Of a stretch of DNA of 5,446 nucleotides, positions 1 to 4,907 are shown in pieces; position 1 is the stretch's first letter; each line of letters begins with the position of its first letter. Position numbers and translations under genes: made by a program. Source of the stretch: CAKSXP01 sp964609305. Lineage in GTDB: Bacteria > Bacillota > Clostridia > Oscillospirales > Oscillospiraceae. The notes beneath the pieces were generated by a model. The model ran no database searches, was not told where the DNA came from, and was given only the letters and a program-made list of their open reading frames with translations. Location: NCBI GenBank assembly GCA_964609305.1, contig CAZSRK010000091.1, positions 1 through 5,446 of the forward strand, written 5' to 3'.

Positions 1-19
1 CGCTATGGACTTTCTTGTT

Positions 20-49
20 AGGTGTTCAACTTGATTTTACAATCAACCT
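20..49 (-). repeat. Leader hairpin downstream of the candidate promoter
   Basis: TTGATT and AATCAA (31-36 and 41-46) form a 6-base-pair stem with loop GTAA on the minus strand, a GNRA-type tetraloop. AGGT and ACCT at the outer ends could add pairs if an 8-base bulge is allowed. The stem is AT-rich and weak. It would lie within the first 35 bases of the transcript from the promoter at 61-89. On the plus strand it is followed by a T-rich run, so a weak plus-strand terminator is an alternative. Confidence 0.3.
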
Positions 50-60
50 GTTTTTATTTT

Positions 61-89
61 ATAATACCATCGAACCGCCGCGGATTCAA
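61..89 (-). promoter_or_regulatory. Candidate sigma-A promoter reading out of the window to the left
   Basis: On the minus strand, TTGAAT (84-89) and TATTAT (61-66) are separated by exactly 17 bases. The spacer ends in TGG, giving the extended -10 form TGnTATTAT. Matches to consensus are 4 of 6 at -35 and 5 of 6 at -10. Transcription would begin near base 54 and run toward base 1. It lies downstream of the operon terminator, so it would drive a separate unit whose first gene is outside the window. Confidence 0.6.
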
Positions 90-130
90 CTTGTATTTGA
101 GATAATTATACAAAAAATAAAGGTAAATTT

Positions 131-161
131 AAACGCCCTTCCGTCTCCTGGAAGGGCGTTT
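131..161 (-). terminator. Intrinsic terminator at the end of the ribosomal-protein operon
   Basis: A perfect 12-base-pair stem (AAACGCCCTTCC paired with GGAAGGGCGTTT) encloses a 7-base loop, AGGAGAC on the transcribed strand. The GC-rich core is followed in the minus direction by TTTAAATTT and then a T-rich tract. It lies 13 bases after the rplQ stop. In the plus direction only three T's, all within the stem, follow the core before GGACG, so it should work mainly for the rplQ side. Confidence 0.9.
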
Positions 162-174
162 GGACGATAGTTAT

Positions 175-516
175 TTACACAAGCTCAATAACGGCCATTT
201 CCGCCGCATCACCACGGCGGGGGCCGATGCGGGTAATGCGGGTGTAACCGCCGTTGCGCTCCGAATACTTCGGGGCGATCTCGTCAAAGAGCTTCTTTGC
301 AACATCCTCACGGGTGATGAAGCTAAGCGCCTGGCGGTAGGTGGCCAGGGACTTCTTCTTCCCGAGGGTTATCATCTTCTCGGCCATGGGCCCGATCTCC
401 TTGGCGCGGGTGACGGTAGTCTCCATGCGGCCATAGTCCAGAAAGTCCGTGACCTGCTGGCGGAGCATCGCCCTGCGCTGATCGGTCGTCTTGCCGAGTT
501 TCCTTGTTCCGGGCAT
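175..516 (-). CDS. rplQ: 50S ribosomal protein L17 (bL17)
   Basis: L17 is a large-subunit protein located near the polypeptide exit tunnel. The 113-residue sequence is the normal short bacterial form. It opens with the signature MPGTRKLGKTTDQRRAMLRQ, continues with ETTVTRAKEIGPMAEKMITLGKK (residues 32-54), and ends with the hallmark ERNGGYTRI...RRGDAAEMAVIELV (86-113). AAGGAGG lies 9 bases before the ATG. It is the last gene of the cluster: its TAA stop is 13 bases before the intrinsic terminator, so transcription of this operon should end here. Confidence 0.97.
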   Translation of the reverse strand: MPGTRKLGKTTDQRRAMLRQQVTDFLDYGRMETTVTRAKEIGPMAEKMITLGKKKSLATYRQALSFITREDVAKKLFDEIAPKYSERNGGYTRITRIGPRRGDAAEMAVIELV

Positions 517-553
517 TGTCGTTTTCCTCCTTGTTAGAGTGGACCAGAATATT

Positions 554-567
554 GGAAGTTAGCTTCC
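554..567 (-). repeat. Small hairpin just after the rpoA stop codon
   Basis: On the transcribed strand GGAAG, loop CTAA, CTTCC makes a perfect 5-base-pair stem that begins two bases after the rpoA TAA. There is no T run after it, so it is not a terminator. It might act as an RNA processing or stability element between rpoA and rplQ, or be chance. Confidence 0.3.
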
Positions 568-568
568 G

Positions 569-1519
569 TTAATTGTTGTCGTCACTGGCAAGGGACAGGC
601 CCATCATTGCCAGCTTGTGCTCGACCTCTTCAAGAGACTTGCGCCCGAGGTTGCGGACCTTTATCATCTCTTCCTGAGTCTTGCTGATAAGATCCTCCAC
701 GGTGTTGATGTTGGCCCTCTTCAGGCAGTTGAAGCTGCGCACGGAGAGATCCATCTCTTCAATCGTCATCTCAAGGACCTTATCCCTCTGCGTCTCGACC
801 TTTTCAACGACCGTCGCGCGGCTTCCGATAGTCTCGCTCAGGTCGGTGAACAGGGCAAAGTGGTCGCAGAGTATCTTGGCACCGAGAGAAACCGCGTCTC
901 TCGAGGTTATGGTCTTGTCTGTCCAGACCTCGATAGTCAGCTTATCATAGTCCGTCTGATTGCCAACACGGGTGTTTTCGACCGTGTAGTTGACTTTCAG
1001 AACAGGAGTATATATTGAATCGACCGGGATAACGCCGATTATGGCCTGTGCGGGTTTGTTCTTGTCTGCCGTGACATATCCGCGCCCGTGGCTGATTGTC
1101 AGCTCCATGCTCAGGCTTGCATCGGGTCCGAGAGTCGCAATATGAAGGTCGGGGTTTATAATCTCGACCTCGGCGTCCTCCTTGATGTCGCCGGCAGTGA
1201 CTTCACACTCGCCGGAGGCCTCAATGTAGACGGTTTTCGAACCCTCGCAGTGGAGCTTTGCGATGATGCCCTTGATGTTGAGAACTATCTCCGTGACATC
1301 TTCCTTGACTCCGGGAATGGTCGAAAACTCATGCTGGATGCCAGCGATCTTGATACTGGTAACGGCTGTGCCGGGGAGAGAGGAGAGAAGAACTCTGCGC
1401 AGAGAGTTGCCTAAAGTCGTGCCGTAGCCACGCTCCAGAGGCTCTACGACATATTTGCCGTAAGCCTCGTTCGACGGGTCTTCAATACATTCGATGCGCG
1501 GCTTTTCTATTTCAATCAT
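569..1519 (-). CDS. rpoA: DNA-directed RNA polymerase subunit alpha
   Basis: The alpha subunit dimerises to scaffold beta and beta', and its C-terminal domain contacts UP elements and activators. The protein has 316 residues. The N-terminal domain (1 to about 230) includes the dimerisation and assembly segment RGYGTTLGNSLRRVLLSSLP (30-49) and IPGVKEDVTEIVLNIK (68-83). After a linker (about 231-250) the C-terminal domain keeps the DNA-contact residues. These are Arg261, Asn264, Cys265 and Lys267 in VRSFNCLKRA, and Gly292, Lys294, Ser295 and Glu298 in NLGRKSLEEV, each four below E. coli numbering. The start ATG has AAGGAGGG at good spacing. The 74 bases after rpsD form the longest spacer in the cluster and hold a weak extended -10-like motif. 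A 52-base spacer leads to rplQ, the usual partner. Confidence 0.98.
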   Translation of the reverse strand: MIEIEKPRIECIEDPSNEAYGKYVVEPLERGYGTTLGNSLRRVLLSSLPGTAVTSIKIAGIQHEFSTIPGVKEDVTEIVLNIKGIIAKLHCEGSKTVYIEASGECEVTAGDIKEDAEVEIINPDLHIATLGPDASLSMELTISHGRGYVTADKNKPAQAIIGVIPVDSIYTPVLKVNYTVENTRVGNQTDYDKLTIEVWTDKTITSRDAVSLGAKILCDHFALFTDLSETIGSRATVVEKVETQRDKVLEMTIEEMDLSVRSFNCLKRANINTVEDLISKTQEEMIKVRNLGRKSLEEVEHKLAMMGLSLASDDNN

Positions 1520-1593
1520 GTTTTACCCTCCTTCTAAGTTGTTACGCCATGTGCGCGTTGTAAAAATACCAGCTTTCCAATTGAGGGTTCTTT

Positions 1594-2193
1594 TTACTTA
1601 GAATACAGCTCGACGATCAGGTGCTCTTCGATCGGCATGTCAATGTCGCTTCTGGCGGGCATATCCGTGATCTTAGCCGTAAGGTTGGTAACGTCGGTGT
1701 CTATCCAACGCGGGGAGGTGCAGTACGCGCCGTCCTCCTTGATGGATTTGAACTTGACGGAATTACGGCTGGACTCCTTCACGGAGATGATGTCGCCCGG
1801 CTTGACCAGGTAGGACGGGATGTCGACCCTGCGCCCGTTGACGGTGAAGTGGCCGTGGTTGACCGCCTGGCGGGCGTCGCGGCGCGTTGAGCAGAAGCCC
1901 ATGCGGAACACGACATTGTCAAGACGGCGCTCGATGAGAGTGAGCAGGTTCTCGCCGGTCTGGCCGGGAGCCTTCTGCGCCTTCTCAAAATAGAGGCGGA
2001 ACTGCTTCTCGAGGATGCCATAGACAAACTTGACCTTCTGCTTCTCGTTCATCTGTGTGGCGTACTCGCTCTGCTTCCTTCTCATCTGGCCCTTGGGGTT
2101 GCGTATCGTGTTCTTCTTTGCATACCCCATAGCCGCGGGAGATACATTCAGTGCCTTGCAGCGCTTGGCCACAGGCTGCATGTTTTTTGCCAT
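1594..2193 (-). CDS. rpsD: 30S ribosomal protein S4 (uS4), zinc-free clostridial form
   Basis: S4 is a primary 16S rRNA binder that starts assembly of the 30S body and helps decoding fidelity; in E. coli it also represses its own operon. The 199 residues are normal in length. After a diverged N-terminus (1-40, MAKNMQPVAKRCKALNVSPA onward) come the conserved SEYATQMNEKQKVKFVYGILEKQF region (42-65) and the S4 RNA-binding domain (about 89-150: RRLDNVVFRMGF, VNHGHFTVNGRRVDIPSYLV, KPGDIISV). It ends with the typical LIVELYSK. The N-terminal cysteines of zinc-binding S4 proteins are missing: only Cys12, Cys101 and Cys158 occur. Position between rpsK and rpoA matches alpha operons of E. coli and many Clostridia, unlike Bacillus subtilis, where rpsD stands alone. 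AAGGAGGG precedes the ATG at normal spacing. Confidence 0.96.
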   Translation of the reverse strand: MAKNMQPVAKRCKALNVSPAAMGYAKKNTIRNPKGQMRRKQSEYATQMNEKQKVKFVYGILEKQFRLYFEKAQKAPGQTGENLLTLIERRLDNVVFRMGFCSTRRDARQAVNHGHFTVNGRRVDIPSYLVKPGDIISVKESSRNSVKFKSIKEDGAYCTSPRWIDTDVTNLTAKITDMPARSDIDMPIEEHLIVELYSK

Positions 2194-2211
2194 TAGCTTA
2201 CCCTCCTTAAC

Positions 2212-2607
2212 TTAGACGCGACGACGCTTCGGAGGACGGCATCCGTTGTGCGGGATGGGAGTCACATCCTTGATCATCGTTACCTCGAGGCCGGCGGTCT
2301 GCAGCGCGCGGATGGCGGCCTCTCGTCCCGAGCCGGGACCCTTGACAAAAACCTCGACAGTCTTGAGCCCGTGCTCCATTGCCGCCTTCGCGGCGGTCTC
2401 CGCGGCGGTTTGCGCCGCATAGGGGGTGGACTTACGGCTTCCGCGGAAGCCCATGCCTCCGGCGGAGGCCCAGCTTATGGCGTTGCCGAAAGTGTCGGTT
2501 ATCGTGACCATGGTGTTGTTGAAGGAAGAGCTGATATGCACGGCTCCCTTTTCAATATTTTTGCGCTCTCTGCGGCGCGTACGGACCTTCTTCTTAGGTG
2601 CTGCCAT
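2212..2607 (-). CDS. rpsK: 30S ribosomal protein S11 (uS11)
   Basis: S11 lies in the platform of the small subunit, near the 3' end of 16S rRNA and the mRNA exit path. The 131 residues are typical. The N-terminus is strongly basic (KKKVRTRRRERKN, 5-17). The conserved core follows: HISSSFNNTMVTITD (24-38), SAGGMGFRGSRKSTPYAAQ (48-66) and VKGPGSGREAAIRAL (88-102). The C-terminal signature is DVTPIPHNGCRPPKRRRV (114-131). Asn121 in HNG corresponds to the asparagine reported as isoaspartate in E. coli S11; the Asn-Gly pair is kept here. A GGAGGG site 6 bases before the ATG abuts the rpsM stop. rpsD follows after 18 bases. Confidence 0.97.
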   Translation of the reverse strand: MAAPKKKVRTRRRERKNIEKGAVHISSSFNNTMVTITDTFGNAISWASAGGMGFRGSRKSTPYAAQTAAETAAKAAMEHGLKTVEVFVKGPGSGREAAIRALQTAGLEVTMIKDVTPIPHNGCRPPKRRRV

Positions 2608-2619
2608 GAATATCCCTCC

Positions 2620-2988
2620 TTACTTCTTCTTGTTGGCGATGGTGCGCTTCGGACCCTTGCGGGTGCGGGCGTTGGTCTTGCTGCGCTGTCCGCGGACAGG
2701 AAGGCCGCGGCGGTGACGCAGGCCGCGGTAGCTGCCAATCTCGGTCAGACGCTTGATGTCAAGCGCGGTCTGACGGCGGAGATCGCCTTCAACGATATAG
2801 TCGTGGTCGATGCACTCGCGGAGCTTCGCCTCTTCTGCATCGGTCAGATCCTTGACGCGGGTGTCAGGGTTCACACCGGTTTTTTCAAGTATTTTCTTCG
2901 CGCTCGTCCTGCCTATGCCGTAGACATAGGTGAGACCGATCTCTATCCTCTTGTCCTTGGGCAGGTCCACGCCGGCGATACGTGCCAT
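2620..2988 (-). CDS. rpsM: 30S ribosomal protein S13 (uS13)
   Basis: S13 sits in the head of the small subunit. It contacts the P-site tRNA and forms bridges to the 50S subunit. The protein has 122 residues, the normal length, and starts MARIAGVDLPKDKRIEIGLT. The helix-two-turn-helix rRNA-binding region covers roughly 14-50 (YGIGRTSAKKILEKTGV). The C-terminal signature GSYRGLRHRRGLPVRGQRSK lies at about 85-104, followed by the basic tail ending in KKK. An in-frame TTG three codons upstream would add MTN; the ATG at 2988 matches the family start. The stop TAA runs directly into the rpsK ribosome-binding site (12-base spacer), suggesting tight coupling. The 65-base space upstream is one of the longest in this cluster and contains a hairpin. 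Confidence 0.96.
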   Translation of the reverse strand: MARIAGVDLPKDKRIEIGLTYVYGIGRTSAKKILEKTGVNPDTRVKDLTDAEEAKLRECIDHDYIVEGDLRRQTALDIKRLTEIGSYRGLRHRRGLPVRGQRSKTNARTRKGPKRTIANKKK

Positions 2989-3001
2989 ATTTGTCAATCA
3001 T

Positions 3002-3007
3002 TCCTTT
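3002..3007 (-). promoter_or_regulatory. Unusually spaced ribosome-binding site of rpsM
   Basis: The transcribed strand reads AAAGGA, 13 bases before the ATG at 2988 and only 4 before an in-frame TTG at 2997. Neither distance is ideal, whereas most other genes here have AGGAGG-like sites at normal spacing. I keep the ATG because the conserved S13 N-terminus (MARIAGVDLP) begins there. Confidence 0.5.
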
Positions 3008-3018
3008 CGCTTGTTTCT

Positions 3019-3031
3019 GCCGCCAAGCGGC
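3019..3031 (-). repeat. Small hairpin in the rpmJ-rpsM spacer
   Basis: GCCGC and GCGGC form a perfect 5-base-pair, all-GC stem with a 3-base loop (TTG on the transcribed strand). It is 12 bases upstream of the rpsM ribosome-binding site. No run of T follows, so it is not a terminator. It could affect rpsM translation or be chance in GC-rich DNA. Confidence 0.3.
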
Positions 3032-3053
3032 GGGTGGTTGCGGGCATCAGTGC

Positions 3054-3167
3054 TCAGCCCTGCTTCTGCTTGTGCTTAGGATTTTCACAAATTACCATTA
3101 CCTTACCCTTGCGCTTGATGATCTTGCATTTTTCGCACATGGGCTTAACGGACGGTCTGACTTTCAT
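3054..3167 (-). CDS. rpmJ: 50S ribosomal protein L36 (bL36), zinc type
   Basis: L36 is the smallest protein of the large subunit and stabilises folding of 23S rRNA. Read directly from the minus strand, the gene has 37 codons and a TGA stop. It begins MKVRPSVKPMCEKCKIIKRK and ends with NPKHKQKQG. The zinc ligands Cys11, Cys14, Cys27 and His32 are all present, so this is the C+ (zinc-binding) form; a zinc-free paralogue for zinc starvation, if the genome has one, would lie elsewhere. AGGAGG lies 8 bases before the ATG. It lies between infA and rpsM as in most bacteria. Confidence 0.95.
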   Translation of the reverse strand: MKVRPSVKPMCEKCKIIKRKGKVMVICENPKHKQKQG

Positions 3168-3209
3168 CTGTATAGCCTCCTGATTCTGTTCATAACGGAC
3201 GCCGGGGTC

Positions 3210-3428
3210 CTATTTACTTCTCCAGGTGATCCTGCCCCGGGTCAGGTCATAAGGAGACATCTCCACCGTGACCTTGTCGCCGGGAAGTATCCTGATATAG
3301 TTCACCCGGAGTTTTCCGGAGATATGGGCCAGGATCGTATGGCCGTTGCCGATATCGACCTGGAACATCGTGTTGGGCAGCGCCTCAATGACCGTGCCCT
3401 CGAGCTCGATTACATCATCTTTTGCCAA
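3210..3428 (-). CDS. infA: Translation initiation factor IF-1 (TTG start)
   Basis: IF-1 binds the A site of the 30S subunit and supports IF-2 and IF-3 during initiation-complex formation. The 72-residue protein is a single S1-like OB fold. It shows the family hallmarks KDDVIELEGTV (3-13), FQVDIGNGH (22-30), LAHISGKLR (33-41), RILPGDKVTVEMSPYDLTRG (46-65) and the terminal RITWRSK. I place the start at TTG 3428, not at an upstream in-frame TTG (3449). TTG 3428 gives exactly the usual 72 residues beginning [M]AKDDV, and it sits 9 bases after a perfect GGAGGAGG. The upstream TTG would put that ribosome-binding site inside the gene and add seven residues foreign to the family. The stop is TAG. rpmJ follows after 42 bases, the standard infA-rpmJ-rpsM order. 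Confidence 0.95.
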   Translation of the reverse strand: MAKDDVIELEGTVIEALPNTMFQVDIGNGHTILAHISGKLRVNYIRILPGDKVTVEMSPYDLTRGRITWRSK

Positions 3429-3493
3429 GCCTGGTTTCCTCCTCCGCAATAAATACTGGTAGTGTCATTCTGATATCTTTTGTCTGAGTTCAT
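3410..3493 (-). CDS. Possible 27-residue small ORF linking map and infA
   Basis: A short open frame begins with ATG at 3493, overlapping the map stop in an ATGA arrangement (map ends ATG TTA TGA). A GGAGGA site (3503-3508) lies 9 bases upstream, inside the last codons of map. The frame runs 27 codons (first residues MNSDKRYQND) and stops with TAA 19 bases inside infA, in another frame. Three consecutive GGA codons in it form the infA ribosome-binding site. I recognise no domain. It may be a coupling peptide that carries ribosomes from map across the infA start, a remnant of the KOW-domain gene found here in many Clostridia, or chance. Its signals are better than random, but the short length and lack of a recognisable product keep confidence low. 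Confidence 0.2.
   Translation of the reverse strand: MNSDKRYQNDTTSIYCGGGNQAWQKMM
3438..3445 (-). promoter_or_regulatory. infA ribosome-binding site that decides the TTG start
   Basis: On the minus strand this reads GGAGGAGG, with 9 bases between its last G and the TTG at 3428. The spacing favours TTG 3428 over the in-frame TTG at 3449, which lies upstream of the site and has none of its own. Confidence 0.8.
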
Positions 3494-4254
3494 AACATAA
3501 GATCCTCCGCGAAGGTCAGTATCTCCGGCTCACCGTCCGTAATGAGGACTGTGTTTTCATAGTGCGCCGAGAGGCTGCCGTCCGCCGTGACCACTGTCCA
3601 ATCGTCTCCCAGAACCTTGACAGCAGCACCGCCAATATTCACCATCGGCTCGATGGCGATCGTCATGCCTTTTACCAGACGCGGGCCGTGCCCCGCCTGA
3701 CCAAAGTTGGGAACCTCCGGGGCTTCATGCATCTGGCTGCCGATACCGTGACCGACATAATCCCTGACCAGGCTGTACCCGAAGGATTCAACGTACTCCT
3801 GGATCGCATGTGAGATGTCCGAGACTCTGTTGCCCTGACGTGCGAACCTGATACCCTCGAAAAAGCTTTGCCGCGTGACCTCGATGAGGCGCCGGGCCTC
3901 CTCAGTTACTGCGCCGACGGCATAGGTCCCGGCACAGTCGCCGTGGAAGCCTCCGATGAAAGCGCCGACGTCTATGCTGACGATGTCGCCCTCCTCTATT
4001 CTCCGCTTTCCGGGGATACCATGTATAACTTCGTTGTTCACCGAAATACAGGCGCTGGCCGGGAATCCGCCATACCCCAGAAAGGATGGGGTCGCGCCCT
4101 GTTTGATGATAAAATCATGAATTGCCTTGTCTATTTCCCGGGTCGTTACGCCGGCCGTCACCATTTCCCGTCCGATTGAACGGGCCGCCGCGGTAATTTT
4201 TCCGGCACGGCGCATCAGCTCTATTTCCCGAGGGGATTTGATTGTTATCATCAT
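3490..4254 (-). CDS. map: Methionine aminopeptidase, type I
   Basis: This enzyme removes the initiator methionine from nascent proteins when the second residue is small. The 254 residues match the short bacterial type Ia enzyme (pita-bread fold), with no N-terminal zinc-finger extension. All expected catalytic residues can be placed: His78 in EVIHGIP; metal ligands Asp95 (SIDVG), Asp106 (GDCAGT), His169 (VGHGIG), Glu202 (IEPM) and Glu233 (YENT); and His176 in MHEAP. The start is ATG at 4254, overlapping the adk stop by one base. A second in-frame ATG follows at once, so the protein could begin one residue later. The Shine-Dalgarno site is weak (GGGG at 4260-4263, inside adk), which suggests translation depends on coupling to adk. 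A 61-base space follows before infA. I see no KOW-domain gene there, although many Clostridia carry one between map and infA. Confidence 0.97.
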   Translation of the reverse strand: MMITIKSPREIELMRRAGKITAAARSIGREMVTAGVTTREIDKAIHDFIIKQGATPSFLGYGGFPASACISVNNEVIHGIPGKRRIEEGDIVSIDVGAFIGGFHGDCAGTYAVGAVTEEARRLIEVTRQSFFEGIRFARQGNRVSDISHAIQEYVESFGYSLVRDYVGHGIGSQMHEAPEVPNFGQAGHGPRLVKGMTIAIEPMVNIGGAAVKVLGDDWTVVTADGSLSAHYENTVLITDGEPEILTFAEDLML

Positions 4255-4886
4255 CAGATCCCCAGAGCTTTGGTTATAGCTTCCGTGGTGGCCTCAATGC
4301 TCGGCTGGTTCTCCACGGTTTTTAGCTTGCCGCGCTTTGAGTAGAAGTCCTTGAGAGGCTCCGTCTCGGTGTGGTATGTGGCAAGCCTTGCCTTGACTGT
4401 TTCGGGCGCATCGTCGGCCCTTATTGTCAGCTCGCCGCCGCAGTTGTCACATTTCCCCTCAACTTTCGGCGGGTTGGAGACGACATGGAAAGTCGCGCTG
4501 CATTCCTTGCAGGTGCGGCGCCCAGACATACGCTGGATTATCTCCTCATCACTGATCTCAATGGACAGGGCGCAGTCGATGTCGATGCCCTCTTCCTCCA
4601 GCGCCTCGGCCTGAGGTATGGTGCGGGGCATGCCGTCGAGGATATAGCCGTTCTTGCAGTCCGGCTCCGCCAGGCGCTCCTTGACGATGCCGATGACGAC
4701 CTCGTCGGGGACCAGCCTGCCGCTGTCGACGTATTCCTTCGCCCTCAGGCCCACCGGCGTGCCATTCTTCATGGCCGCCCGCAGGATGTTACCTGTGGAT
4801 ATTGTTGGGATGGAGCACATCTTGCTGAGTATCTCGGCCTGTGTGCCCTTGCCGGCGCCGGGTGCGCCGAGTAATATTAGCTTCAT
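4254..4886 (-). CDS. adk: Adenylate kinase, zinc-binding long form
   Basis: This cytosolic enzyme catalyses the reversible reaction of ATP and AMP to two ADP and sets the adenylate energy charge. The 210-residue length is normal for the long-LID type. The P-loop GAPGAGKGT is at residues 7-15, the AMP-site STG at 30-32, and the conserved DGxPRT segment with catalytic Arg88 at 84-89. The LID domain (about 121-160) has two Cys-x2-Cys pairs, C126/C129 and C146/C149, the structural zinc site usual in Gram-positive enzymes. Arg156 and Arg167 in the IRADD...KARL region fit the phosphate-binding arginines. One oddity is Met86, where the family signature normally has Phe, Tyr or Ile. The ATG has a good GGAGGA site 8 bases upstream. 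The stop codon TGA shares one base with the map start, so the two genes are probably translationally coupled. Its place between secY and map is the classic arrangement. Confidence 0.97.
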   Translation of the reverse strand: MKLILLGAPGAGKGTQAEILSKMCSIPTISTGNILRAAMKNGTPVGLRAKEYVDSGRLVPDEVVIGIVKERLAEPDCKNGYILDGMPRTIPQAEALEEEGIDIDCALSIEISDEEIIQRMSGRRTCKECSATFHVVSNPPKVEGKCDNCGGELTIRADDAPETVKARLATYHTETEPLKDFYSKRGKLKTVENQPSIEATTEAITKALGI

Positions 4887-4907
4887 GCGATCGTTCCTCC
4901 GTTTCGA

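Noticed and set aside
31..58. Hairpin followed by a T-rich run on the plus strand, read as a terminator for a gene entering from the left
   Set aside because: The stem is only six pairs and mostly A-T, too weak to call, and no plus-strand gene is visible before it. It is described as a leader hairpin instead.
105..110. TATAAT on the minus strand as a second promoter -10
   Set aside because: The matching -35 position (128-133, TTTAAA) is weak and overlaps the terminator stem; there is no TGn extension. The site at 61-89 is much better.
3..170. A 55-codon frame on the plus strand without a stop, possibly the 3' end of a convergent gene
   Set aside because: It runs straight through the operon terminator stem, shows no familiar motif, and is readily explained by chance. 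Sequence to the left would settle it.
617..1018. Plus-strand open frames inside rpoA
   Set aside because: They are shadows of the intact, fully recognisable rpoA on the minus strand and show no domain of their own.
2989..2997. rpsM start at the in-frame TTG, adding three residues
   Set aside because: The ribosome-binding site would be only 4 bases away and the family N-terminus begins at the ATG (MARIAG).
2248..3183. A 311-codon open frame on the plus strand
   Set aside because: It runs antisense to rpsK, rpsM and rpmJ, whose products are unmistakable. Long antisense frames are expected opposite GC-rich coding DNA, and it resembles no family I know.
4371..4874. A 167-codon plus-strand frame opposite adk
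   Set aside because: adk on the minus strand has every catalytic and zinc-binding residue; the antisense frame has no recognisable features.
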